A DNA stretch of 13,375 bases from Thermogutta sp039793925 (GTDB lineage: Bacteria; Planctomycetota; Planctomycetia; Pirellulales; Thermoguttaceae), in NCBI RefSeq assembly GCF_039793925.1, contig NZ_JBAMME010000042.1:1-13375 (forward strand), written 5' to 3'. The stretch's first letter is position 1; each line of letters opens with the position of its first letter. Below, piece by piece: positions 1 through 6,502 of the stretch. The notes under the pieces were generated by a model that worked only from the letters and a program-made list of their open reading frames with translations, was not told the origin of the DNA and made no database searches. Both the position numbers and the translations under genes were made by a program.

Positions 1-2
1 TC

Positions 3-521
3 CAGGTTGGAAATGATTCTCTCCGCGAGCTCTCGGGTCTGGGAATCGAGATCGTACCACGCCAGTTGATCGAGAAGGTAATCCTGGAGAGTGGGGTTGT
101 GGTCGGGGAGATTGGCCATCATGTCATGATAGCGCTCGGAGTACTCTTCGATCCTGTCCCGAGAAGGACGGCTCATTTCCTCCTCGAAGTACTCGGGAAT
201 CTCCCGCTCCATCTCCACGAGTCGGCTGAACTCCTCTGCGGAGTTTTCCTCGTTTACGACAAACTCGCGCTCCAAATCGGAGCGGACGGCATCGGTTCGT
301 TCTTCCTCTTCTTCCAGCCGGGGTTCTTCCTCAAGCTCCTCTTCCTGAGATTCTTCGATTTCCAGGGCTGGGTTCTCTGCGAGTTCCTGCGCTACGCGCT
401 GCTCCAGGTCATGGAGTGGAAGCTGCAAAATCTCCATGGACTGGATCATCCGCGGCGAGAGTATCTGCTTTTGGACTTGCTTTTGGACCTGTCTTAAGTG
501 ATGGCCAAGCGACATTCTCAT
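3..521 (-). CDS. rpoN: RNA polymerase sigma-54 factor RpoN, N-terminal part (gene continues past left edge)
   Basis: Alternative sigma factor that recruits RNA polymerase to -24/-12 promoters and needs an AAA+ enhancer-binding protein to open them. The reverse strand reads 173 codons without a stop to the window edge. Residues about 1-50 carry the sigma-54 region I signature: a Gln-rich start, then SPRMIQSMEILQLPL, then a stretch ending in ENPALE. Region I contacts the activator and holds the closed complex. Residues about 52-75 are strongly acidic (mostly Glu), as in region II, and the start of the core-binding domain follows (NPTLQDYLLDQL). The DNA-binding HTH and RpoN box lie outside the window. 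The ATG at 521 has an in-frame TGA two codons upstream and a GAGG 8 bases before it; an ATG at 515 is an alternative. recR lies upstream on the same strand, 198 bases away, so a separate promoter is likely. Confidence 0.94.
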   Translation of the reverse strand, partial: MRMSLGHHLRQVQKQVQKQILSPRMIQSMEILQLPLHDLEQRVAQELAENPALEIEESQEEELEEEPRLEEEEERTDAVRSDLEREFVVNEENSAEEFSRLVEMEREIPEYFEEEMSRPSRDRIEEYSERYHDMMANLPDHNPTLQDYLLDQLAWYDLDSQTRELAERIISNL

Positions 522-696
522 AGCTCAGGCCTCATCTCCCTGAAAAGCAAAATTCTGAGGAAAGGGTTCATCGGACACTGACGAGCCATCCAAATCAAAA
601 AATTCAAAATACCATCCCGGTGCCCGCCTTTTTTCGGCGGAACGGAGTCTGCAACTCGACGGCCAAGCAACCAAAGTATTTCGGAACATTGGAAAT

Positions 697-719
697 CTCA
701 CCGCCAGTATTATGGTGAG
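697..719 (-). terminator. Hairpin just after the recR stop codon (weak terminator candidate)
   Basis: CTCACC at 697-702 pairs with GGTGAG at 714-719 around an 11-base loop, directly after the recR TGA (722-720). Read on the minus strand the stem is followed by ATTTCC rather than a U-run, so an intrinsic terminator is doubtful. The remaining 522-696 gap between rpoN and recR shows only a 5-bp CCGCC/GGCGG hairpin (624-640) and no gene. Confidence 0.25.
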
Positions 720-1319
720 TCACAATTTCTGGCGCCCCATTAAAGCATCGGTCAAAATCTCGCGATTGGCGAATTGGATGACGCTTCCCGGGGTGATCCC
801 CCTTGCCAGTCGCGTGATTGTCACTCCTGTATCCGCGAGCTGATTGGAAATATAAAGAGCGGTGCCGTCTCCCTCTACGGTCGGGTTGGTCGCCATGATG
901 ACCTCCCGGATCTGGCCTTTGCGGACCCGCTCGACCAGCGCGTCGATCGTCAGTTGTTCCGGTCCGATGCCGTCTAGCGGGGAGATCCGACCCAGTAAGA
1001 CGTGATACACACCGCGGTAGGCTCCGGTCTGTTCGATCGCCATCAAATCCTGGGGTTGCTCCACAACACAAAGCAGTCCGCGATCCCTGGTTGGGTCTTG
1101 ACAAATGCGGCAGAGTTCCTCCTCTGCCAGGTTGTAACACACTGTACAGTAGTGGACATTTTCTTTGACGCTCCGAATTGCCTCCGCGAGGGCGAGGGCC
1201 TCGTCTTTGCTGACCCGCAGCAGGTGGTAAGCGATCCGCTCCGCGGACTTCCGGCCAATCCCGGGAAGCCGCGTGAGGTGTTCGATCAATCGAGTAACCG
1301 ATTCTGTCAATTCCGCCAC
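720..1319 (-). CDS. recR: Recombination mediator protein RecR
   Basis: RecR works with RecO (and RecF) to load RecA onto SSB-coated single-stranded DNA at gaps, in the RecFOR repair pathway. The 199-residue product is the usual family length. Order of parts: N-terminal helix-hairpin-helix (LTRLPGIGRKSAERIAYHLL, about 15-34), a zinc finger with Cys58, Cys61, Cys70 and Cys73, a Toprim domain from about residue 81 (LLCVVEQPQDLMAIE, then EVIMATNPTVEGDGTALYI), and a C-terminal Walker-B-like segment. The GTG start at 1319 is preceded by AAAAGGAG (AGGAG at 1330-1326) with 6-base spacing, and the N-terminus matches the family (MAELTESVTRLIEHL). In many bacteria recR follows dnaX and ybaB; here nothing resembling ybaB lies upstream in the 544-base gap, so recR appears to be transcribed alone or with rpoN. 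Confidence 0.97.
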   Translation of the reverse strand: MAELTESVTRLIEHLTRLPGIGRKSAERIAYHLLRVSKDEALALAEAIRSVKENVHYCTVCYNLAEEELCRICQDPTRDRGLLCVVEQPQDLMAIEQTGAYRGVYHVLLGRISPLDGIGPEQLTIDALVERVRKGQIREVIMATNPTVEGDGTALYISNQLADTGVTITRLARGITPGSVIQFANREILTDALMGRQKL

Positions 1320-1691
1320 CGGAATCTCCTTTTCCGCCTGTGCCGAGCGTGTCGACTGGGTGAACGCACTCCCGGCGCCGGTCCGGCCTGCTTCCTGCCA
1401 GTGCCTCCGGATACGCCCAGCGATTTCGAATCAGGCTAAAGAATTCTACCTTTTTTTGCCGGCGGATTAAACCGCGGTAATAAGACGGGCGAAAGATCGT
1501 GCTTCTCGCGGCTGTTCGCCCATGGCGTAGCAATAGACACGGGCCTGCCACAGCAGTTTTCAACTTTTACAAAACTGTGGTGGAAGGAAACAGGGGCCTT
1601 CGAGTAGAATAAGGTGATCCGCGCGGCAAGATTTGCACTACCCGCAAAACTACATGGCACGAGTTACGAGTTGGCTGTGTCGAACAGGCGG

Positions 1692-1750
1692 GGTCGGTAG
1701 GAAAAATTCCCGTTTCCGACCGTAGTGCTTGTGGGGAGGGGTTGCCTCCC
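1692..1750 (+). promoter_or_regulatory. Two consecutive stem-loops in the leader of the DHPS-related gene
   Basis: The first stem-loop pairs GGTCGG (1692-1697) with CCGACC (1716-1721) and contains an inner GGAA/TTCC stem (1700-1703 with 1707-1710). The second pairs GGGAGG (1734-1739) with CCTCCC (1745-1750) around a 5-base loop. They lie 114-172 bases before the start at 1864. A role in mRNA leader control or as protein-binding sites is possible but unproven. Neither is followed by a U-run. Confidence 0.3.
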
Positions 1751-1852
1751 TTCCACTTGCACAACGAAAAACTGCCCCTCGAGCGGCGGTGCACCGGCGG
1801 CGGAGGTTGCCTCTTGGCCGCTGTGATGTCCGGCGTGGTGAAGAGTACCTCC

Positions 1853-1858
1853 GGAGGG
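1853..1858 (+). promoter_or_regulatory. Shine-Dalgarno deciding the start at 1864
   Basis: GGAGGG ends 5 bases before ATG 1864. The reading frame is open further upstream (to 1729), but those 45 codons are Arg-rich and do not look like the family N-terminus, whereas the GRLAEP motif begins soon after the chosen ATG. Confidence 0.7.
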
Positions 1859-1863
1859 ACGCC

Positions 1864-3327
1864 ATGGATTCCGCAGAACGTGGTTTTTCGGAACACTTTG
1901 TGTTTGTCACCGGACGTCTCGCCGAACCGTTCTTGCGGCGTCTTCTGCCCGATCTGGCCACCAGTTATGACTTTCAATACACGGTGGCAGTCATGCCCAT
2001 CACCATTGCCGGGCTGATGAGCGTGCCCTGGATTGCCGAACGATTGAAGGTCCCTCCCGAAACCACTCGGGTTTTTCTTCCGGGCCGATGTTCGGGTGAC
2101 CCTCACGAGCTGGAAGCCAAGTTGGGGATACCCGTGGAGCGTGGTCCCAACGATCTTTACGAGCTTCCTGCGTATTTTCGGAGGCGGCATCGGCCGTGTT
2201 TGCCGCAGGACGAGTACTCCCTGCGGATCGTCGCTGTGGTGAAAGACGCGGCGGATCTTCCTCTTCCGACGTTGCTCGACTTGGCAGACCGGTTGGTGGC
2301 GGACGGAGCTGACGCCGTGGGCCTGTGGCATGAGGACCGAGAGCCGCGACCCCAGCTTGCCAGGACCATCAAGGCTTTGCATTCGCACGGACATAAGGTC
2401 TGGGTAAGAACGCTCGAGATTTCCACGTGGCGGGCGGCGATTGCGGCGGGGGCGGATTTTCTCGAGCCGCCCTTGGAAGTTCCAGAAAATTTGCTTCCAC
2501 AAACGAAACTGGTGATTGAGCCCCATCTGCCGGGGACGTGGGAGGGTGTGGAAGAGACGCTGCAGTTACTGGGGAGGATCGGCCAGCCGACGATTCTCAA
2601 ACAGTCGCTGGTTCCGGTTGGTTTGGGCTTTACTCAAAGCATGCTGCGGAGTGTGGAAGCACGCCATATCTGGCCGGAGATTTCCTTAGCGCTTGATCTG
2701 TGCTCGGTCCTTTTCCACTCGGCTGCGGATGCGGGACCGCTTCTGCTCCTGTTGCTAGGATTCGCCCAGGAGATTGGAGCGCGATGGATCTTGACAACCC
2801 AGGAGGTCAACACCGCCCGGACCTCGGTGCGGGAATGCGACGTGATCCGAAGGATGATCCATTGTGCCCACCGGTATCGCGTATCGCTGAGGAGTCTGGA
2901 TTCTTCCCTGGCTATGCTCCGGGATCACGCCATCACCAATGGCGATGAAGAGTACTGGCGAGAGCTCCGGGAACAAGTTCGGGATCCTTCTCCTCGGTTG
3001 TTTGTCAAGGCCAACCAACTGTGTGCGTGGGCCTTTGGCCAAGAATTGCAATCCTCGGATCCCTATGAACTGTTTGAAGCGATTAGTGACGCCGCAAAGG
3101 AAGCCGGACGTCAGTTGGATCCGGATACCGCTTTTTATCTTGGCTACGAGTTATGTAAAGCCACCATAGCCCGTCACCTGGGAAAGAATTACTGCCAGGA
3201 TGAGGCCTTGCACTGGGGGCTGCATACAGTGGCAGAGCCTTCTCCTCGACAAAGGCGGATTCGGCGATTGGCTCGGCGTCGGCCTGTTAAGGGTTGTTCG
3301 GAAACTGAAAAGACGGCTCACTCGTGA
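1864..3327 (+). CDS. Dihydropteroate-synthase-related protein (TIGR00284 / DUF6513 type)
   Basis: A 487-residue cytoplasmic protein of the DHPS-related family known from methanogens, methylotrophs with tetrahydromethanopterin (H4MPT), and planctomycetes. The N-terminal domain opens with VFVTGRLAEPFLRRLL (about 13-28) and MPITIAGLMSVPWIAERL (about 44-61). A TIM-barrel-like DHPS-related middle follows from about 120 (RIVAVVKDAAD, ADGADAVGLW, then PTILKQSLVPVGLGF). The C-terminal part carries QEVNTARTSVRECDVIRRM and ends in FYLGYELCKATIARHLGKNYCQDEALHWG, which I recall as typical of this family. It is not a standard FolP, which is about 280 residues. Its TGA overlaps the GTG of pabB (GTGA), so the two are translationally coupled. 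Since pabB makes p-aminobenzoate, a precursor of both folate and methanopterin, a pterin-cofactor role is the best inference. The exact reaction is not something I can state from the sequence. Confidence 0.85.
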   Translation: MDSAERGFSEHFVFVTGRLAEPFLRRLLPDLATSYDFQYTVAVMPITIAGLMSVPWIAERLKVPPETTRVFLPGRCSGDPHELEAKLGIPVERGPNDLYELPAYFRRRHRPCLPQDEYSLRIVAVVKDAADLPLPTLLDLADRLVADGADAVGLWHEDREPRPQLARTIKALHSHGHKVWVRTLEISTWRAAIAAGADFLEPPLEVPENLLPQTKLVIEPHLPGTWEGVEETLQLLGRIGQPTILKQSLVPVGLGFTQSMLRSVEARHIWPEISLALDLCSVLFHSAADAGPLLLLLLGFAQEIGARWILTTQEVNTARTSVRECDVIRRMIHCAHRYRVSLRSLDSSLAMLRDHAITNGDEEYWRELREQVRDPSPRLFVKANQLCAWAFGQELQSSDPYELFEAISDAAKEAGRQLDPDTAFYLGYELCKATIARHLGKNYCQDEALHWGLHTVAEPSPRQRRIRRLARRRPVKGCSETEKTAHS

Positions 3328-4880
3328 CCTCGCCTGATTTTCCCCTTGTAACGGAAATACCGTGGCCCGATTGGGACCGTTTGCTGTCCGCTTTTTCGCG
3401 TCTCCCCTACGTTCTTTTCCTTGACTCACCGGCCGGGGCCGCTGAGGACCGCTCGCTTGCGCGATACTCGTTCTTGATGGCCGATCCCCAGGAGTTTTTT
3501 CTTCTTCCGTCCACCGCGACGGGAGAGCAAGCGCTAACGGCATTCCGCAACCTCGCCCGTTATGTCCGCGAGTTTCGTCAGCCAGTGCGAGAAGACCTCC
3601 CACCGTTTCAGGGCGGTCTGGCAGGCTTCTGGAGTTATGAGCTCAATCGAGCGTTTGAGGATGTACCACCGGCACAAACAGATGACTGCGGCTGGCCGCT
3701 GTGGGCCCTCGGCTTTTATGACGTTGTCCTGGCCGCCGATCACTGGCATCATCGAGCCTGGCTCATCTCTCAGGGAATTCCCTGTGAGCAGGATGAGAAC
3801 CGTAAACAGCGCGCGCAGTCACGTCTCGAATATTTTAGAAAACTTGTGACCGATGCAGAAAATCTCAGTGAGACAGACTCTTCGTGGGTCGGCTCGTCAC
3901 GAGAGGAGATTAACGCACGGGTGCATTTCTCTCATGATGAACGTCACCCTTTTGGGAGCGAATACGCCGATGGCGGGACGGACACTGATCAGACACTTCA
4001 AAAGCAGGTCCCTGTTCCAATCGCTGACATCCGCTTGGAAATTCCACTGACGAGCAATTTTTCGGCCGAAGAGTACTTGGAAGCGGTCCGGAAAGCGGTG
4101 GACTACATTTGGGCGGGCGATGTTTTTCAGGTGAATCTTGCCCAGCGTTTGGCCACACCGAGGCCGACGGACCCGTTGATTCTGTACCGCCACCTCCGTC
4201 AGGTCAACGCGGCTCCTTTTGCAGCCTATTTCGATTTTGGGCATGCCCAGCTTCTCAGTGCTTCGCCTGAAAGATTCCTTCGCGTCACAAAAGGCCATGT
4301 GGAAACCAGACCGATCAAGGGGACACGTGCCCGAACAGGAGTTTCAGCGACGGATGAGGCGATTGCAGCGGAGTTGTTGACCTCGGCGAAAGATCGGGCG
4401 GAGAACATCATGATTACTGACCTGCTGCGGAATGATTTGTCCCGCGTTTGTCTGCCGGAAAGCGTTCAGGTCACAAGCCTGTGTCGCTTGGAACGCTACG
4501 CCGGCGTGTTGCATCTTGTTTCCGTCATCGAGGGAGAGTTGAAACCGCAACACGATGCCTTTGATCTGCTCGCCGCTTGCTTTCCCGGTGGATCCGTGAC
4601 CGGCGCTCCCAAGCCCCGGGCGATGGAAATCATCGCGGAACTGGAACCGCATGTCCGTGGTCCTTATTGTGGAAGCCTGGGCTACGTTGGCCTGGACGGC
4701 TCGGCGGACCTTAATATTCTCATTCGGACAATTCTCTGTTGGCGGGATTGGTGTCTTTTCTCTGTGGGTGGCGGGATCGTGGCCCGGTCAGATCCTTACG
4801 CCGAATACCGCGAAACCTGGCACAAAGCGCGACGTCTCCTTCAGGCACTGGAATTGGCTGTTAACGCGAAATCTCGTTAA
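3324..4880 (+). CDS. pabB: Aminodeoxychorismate synthase component I (PabB)
   Basis: PabB converts chorismate and ammonia (from the PabA glutaminase) to 4-amino-4-deoxychorismate, which a lyase (PabC) turns into p-aminobenzoate. The 518-residue product has the N-terminal domain (GGLAGFWSYELNR at 98-110) and the chorismate-binding domain from about 246 (NFSAEEYLEAVRKAVDYIWAGDVFQVNLAQR). PIKGTRAR at 330-337 places Lys332 where PabB has its active-site lysine; anthranilate synthase TrpE has PIAGT, which is why I call PabB. DRAENIMITDLLRNDLSRVC (358-376) and GGSVTGAPK (422-430) complete the signature. The region of about 152-245 between the domains is long and polar, making the protein longer than E. 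coli PabB (453 residues). The GTG start overlaps the previous stop by GTGA and has no strong ribosome-binding site of its own, fitting coupled translation. No pabA or pabC is in the window. A weak 5-bp hairpin (4902-4918) follows in the convergent gap. Confidence 0.93.
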   Translation: MTSPDFPLVTEIPWPDWDRLLSAFSRLPYVLFLDSPAGAAEDRSLARYSFLMADPQEFFLLPSTATGEQALTAFRNLARYVREFRQPVREDLPPFQGGLAGFWSYELNRAFEDVPPAQTDDCGWPLWALGFYDVVLAADHWHHRAWLISQGIPCEQDENRKQRAQSRLEYFRKLVTDAENLSETDSSWVGSSREEINARVHFSHDERHPFGSEYADGGTDTDQTLQKQVPVPIADIRLEIPLTSNFSAEEYLEAVRKAVDYIWAGDVFQVNLAQRLATPRPTDPLILYRHLRQVNAAPFAAYFDFGHAQLLSASPERFLRVTKGHVETRPIKGTRARTGVSATDEAIAAELLTSAKDRAENIMITDLLRNDLSRVCLPESVQVTSLCRLERYAGVLHLVSVIEGELKPQHDAFDLLAACFPGGSVTGAPKPRAMEIIAELEPHVRGPYCGSLGYVGLDGSADLNILIRTILCWRDWCLFSVGGGIVARSDPYAEYRETWHKARRLLQALELAVNAKSR

Positions 4881-4941
4881 CTGCTTCGGCTTGACCAGTT
4901 GCAGGCGAACGCAGCCTGATGGCCAGCTCGCCAAGAATGTG

Positions 4942-6000
4942 TCAGTCCGTGATTTTTCCCGCGTCGTACAAAGCCCAGAATTCGTCGGCTGGCATCATGC
5001 GGTCCTCGATTCCCCAATCTGATTCACCAAACGCGGTTCCAATTTCCCGCAGAGTTGGCATGTTCCTCACGATATCTAAACCCGTTTTAATTCGCGAGGG
5101 TGTGAAAACCAGACGTTCCAAACGCAACCACCGCAGTGGGGTCAAATCCGTGACCTGTGAGCGCGCGATGTGCAGGCGCCTAAGCGGCATGCCTTTGAGC
5201 GGGGACAAGTCCTCCACAGGCGTGCCCGCAATAGTGAGGCTGACGAGTGGTACATTGCGGAGCGGGGAGAGGTCTTTAACCGGTGTCTCATTGAGCCAGA
5301 GCGTCTCCAGGGGACATCGGGCCAAAGGGGAAAGGTCGGATACCTTCGTGCGGACCAGGTTGAGCTGTTTCAACGGACAGCCTGCCAGGGGTGTCAGATC
5401 GCTCACGTCAGTTTCGCTGAGCGACAGATATTGCAGCGGCATACCGCTGAGCGGCTTCAGATCGGTGACCTTCGTTCTGTCCAGCGCCAGCGCTTCCAGG
5501 GGAAGTCCCGACAGCGGTGTGAGATCGCTGACCGAGCATTGATAGAGGTCCAGCTTGTGAATTCGCAAACCGGCCAGCGCCGAAATATCGTGAACCTCGG
5601 GCGCATTGATAGCGACGACAATCACGCCATCCTGGTTTTCCACAATGGCCTCACCCGTGAAACCCGGGTTTGCCGCCCGAAGGGCTGCCGTGAGGGCCTG
5701 GGCGTCAACATTCCGCGGGGAACCATGGGGAGCCGCCGTGTTAGAGGAGCGGCTGGTGGATGACGTCGCGTCCGCAGGCACGGCTTTTTCCACCGATGAG
5801 CCGGAAACCTCAGCAACGGGTTGGTTCAGGGACGTGTTTGAGGAGGAAACTTCGGATCGGGTGGTACAGCCCAACGTCAGCAAAAGGTTGCCGACAACAA
5901 GAGTCCAAAAAACCATGCGTCCCACCGATGTGCTCGGCCTGCGATCGCGATCGGGGACAGCGAGAATTGTTCTCAAAAGTCTTGGGCCCTCAAACGTCAT
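4942..6000 (-). CDS. Leucine-rich-repeat lipoprotein (predicted, exported)
   Basis: A 352-residue protein predicted to be exported and lipid-anchored. After an Arg-rich N-terminus (RDRRPSTSVGR, 18-28) comes a hydrophobic segment (30-43) ending in a lipobox-like LTLGC with Cys45; it fits the broad lipobox pattern, though Thr at -3 is not ideal. Residues about 50-95 are a Ser/Thr/Ala-rich linker. Residues 124-312 are nine consecutive 21-residue leucine-rich repeats, seven of them (145-291) very regular, with consensus xPLxxLxLxxTxVxDLxPLxG. The C-terminal tail (MMPADEFWALYDAGKI, 335-350) resembles the tail after LRRs in planctomycete proteins. ATG 6000 is chosen because GGGGAGG lies 10 bases upstream; starts at 5925 (GTG) or 5916 (ATG) would give a shorter signal peptide but lack a good ribosome-binding site. 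No enzymatic domain is visible, so it is probably a binding or scaffold protein at the cell envelope. It converges with pabB and diverges from the ceramidase-like gene. Confidence 0.88.
   Translation of the reverse strand: MTFEGPRLLRTILAVPDRDRRPSTSVGRMVFWTLVVGNLLLTLGCTTRSEVSSSNTSLNQPVAEVSGSSVEKAVPADATSSTSRSSNTAAPHGSPRNVDAQALTAALRAANPGFTGEAIVENQDGVIVVAINAPEVHDISALAGLRIHKLDLYQCSVSDLTPLSGLPLEALALDRTKVTDLKPLSGMPLQYLSLSETDVSDLTPLAGCPLKQLNLVRTKVSDLSPLARCPLETLWLNETPVKDLSPLRNVPLVSLTIAGTPVEDLSPLKGMPLRRLHIARSQVTDLTPLRWLRLERLVFTPSRIKTGLDIVRNMPTLREIGTAFGESDWGIEDRMMPADEFWALYDAGKITD
5128..5568 (-). repeat. Tandem 63-bp coding repeats (seven regular 21-residue LRR units)
   Basis: Seven in-frame units of exactly 63 bases encode residues 145-165, 166-186, 187-207, 208-228, 229-249, 250-270 and 271-291 of the lipoprotein. 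Each has the T-x-V-x-D-L-x-P-L core (variants: C-S-V in unit 1, S-Q-V in unit 7). More divergent units flank the block: 124-144 before it and 292-312 after it. Spacing is strictly 21 residues with no indels, one shorter than the 22-residue internalin-type repeat with a similar core. Confidence 0.85.
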
Positions 6001-6150
6001 GCGTCCACGACCTCCCCTGAGAATTGTTTCGCAACCTACATCAAACCGCTTTCCATGATTCTACATCAGCAGTGTGACTATCTCCTATCCGGTGTGCCGG
6101 TCGCACATTGCCACTTTTCCTCCGACGATGGGCACGTGGACGTTGACATG

Positions 6151-6221
6151 GGCTCGCGCGGGTGCGAGCCTGAGTTTCCTCGGGCATGACATGTGTGCCC
6201 CTCCGAAGCATTTCTCGGAGG
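6151..6221. other. Cluster of three short hairpins, possible structured RNA or binding site
   Basis: Two perfect 7-bp stems flank a 5-bp stem within 71 bases. Loops are 6, 9 and 8 bases. The middle and third stems share the C at 6200, so they compete slightly. No poly-U follows in either direction, which argues against a simple terminator. It matches no riboswitch or ncRNA family I can recall, so function is unknown. Confidence 0.35.
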
Positions 6222-6488
6222 AACCTGCTTGTCAGGTCCACATTGCGACGTTGGGTGATCCATTTCACCGACTGTGCTCCAACTGCTCTGTCAAGTAGCG
6301 GGGACAAGTCATGAATTGCCCATATAAAGCATTGAGTTTTTGGTTTCTCGCAGATCTTTGCAAAAAGTTGGGACCGGTCAACTCGGGGCAGACTTGCCGG
6401 AGTAGTCCCCGTTCGTTATCAAATGGGGGAGGTAAAAATCGATTTGAACTTTTTTGAAGTTAATACTTTCGAAGGCATTTACAGCGAA

Positions 6489-6494
6489 AGGAGG
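6489..6494 (+). promoter_or_regulatory. Shine-Dalgarno deciding the start at 6503
   Basis: AGGAGG, inside AAAGGAGG, lies 8 bases before ATG 6503. An in-frame GTG at 6494 overlaps this motif and so is unlikely to be the start. A later in-frame ATG at 6596 would put the signal peptide at the very N-terminus but has no Shine-Dalgarno. Confidence 0.75.
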
Positions 6495-6502
6495 TGGATG
6501 CG

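Larger units (their letters stand above)
1320..1863. other. Divergent intergenic region without a gene, rich in inverted repeats
   Basis: This gap separates recR (minus) from the DHPS-related gene (plus). Open frames here have no recognisable protein features and I treat them as chance. Visible structure: a nested imperfect inverted repeat at 1356-1420 (CTGGG/CCCAG outside, GCACT/AGTGC inside, enclosing the palindrome CCGGCGCCGG at 1372-1381); a hairpin at 1548-1580 (CCACAG and TTTT pairing with AAAA and CTGTGG, with a 3-base bulge); a tandem ACGAGTT repeat at 1659-1672; a two-tier hairpin at 1692-1721; and a hairpin at 1734-1750. No tRNA, SRP RNA or known riboswitch could be recognised. Promoters for both flanking genes must lie here, but no convincing -35/-10 pair stands out. 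Confidence 0.6.
6001..6502. other. Divergent intergenic region without a clear gene, with clustered hairpins
   Basis: This 502-base gap lies between the LRR lipoprotein (minus) and the ceramidase-like gene (plus). No recognisable protein is encoded. Three hairpins lie close together: GGCTCGC/GCGAGCC (6151-6157 with 6164-6170), GGGCA/TGCCC (6182-6186 with 6196-6200) and CCTCCGA/TCGGAGG (6200-6206 with 6215-6221). A second cluster lies nearer the downstream gene: the palindrome GACCGGTC (6372-6379), a stem at 6381-6403, and a competing CGGGG/CCCCG pairing (6384-6388 with 6407-6411). TATAAA at 6323-6328 resembles a -10 box, but no good -35 hexamer precedes it. A 27-codon ORF (6423-6506) ends in an ATGA overlap with the next gene. 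Confidence 0.6.

Noticed and set aside
66..497. Plus-strand 143-residue ORF at the left edge
   Set aside because: It is the antisense shadow of rpoN: the minus strand reads an unmistakable sigma-54 region I, whereas this ORF is Leu/Phe-rich with no recognisable family.
1381..1404. AGGAAGCAG on the minus strand as a sign of SRP (4.5S) RNA upstream of recR
   Set aside because: The SRP core needs the CAGG(U/C)C-GGAA-tetraloop arrangement with the AGCAG on the 3' side of the loop; here it is on the 5' side and the tetraloop is missing.
604..1563. 319-residue minus-strand ORF covering recR
   Set aside because: It overlaps all of recR in another frame, is extremely Arg-rich, and has no domain; it is a shadow produced by GC-rich codon bias.
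1567..2526. 319-residue minus-strand ORF over the start of the DHPS-related gene
   Set aside because: It is antisense to a well-supported coding region and reads as Arg/Pro/Gln-rich low-information sequence.
3324..4880. Anthranilate synthase component I (TrpE) as the identity of this gene
   Set aside because: The active-site motif is PIKGT (Lys332), typical of PabB, rather than the TrpE PIAGT, and no trp genes are near.
6156..6170. Sigma-54 -24/-12 promoters near GGCAC sequences in the window (looked for because rpoN is present)
   Set aside because: None of the GGCAC occurrences I checked has TTGC at the required 5-base spacing.
6041..6307. 88-residue minus-strand ORF in the 6001-6502 gap
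   Set aside because: TTG start, Arg-rich composition, no ribosome-binding site and no recognisable domain; it also runs through the hairpin cluster.
6297..6310. Exact 14-base match AGCGGGGACAAGTC to the LRR gene (around 5198-5211), as a possible degenerate LRR gene fragment upstream
   Set aside because: Flanking bases do not continue the 63-base repeat, the translated surroundings have no LRR pattern, and a single 14-base match is not far from chance in a window of this size.
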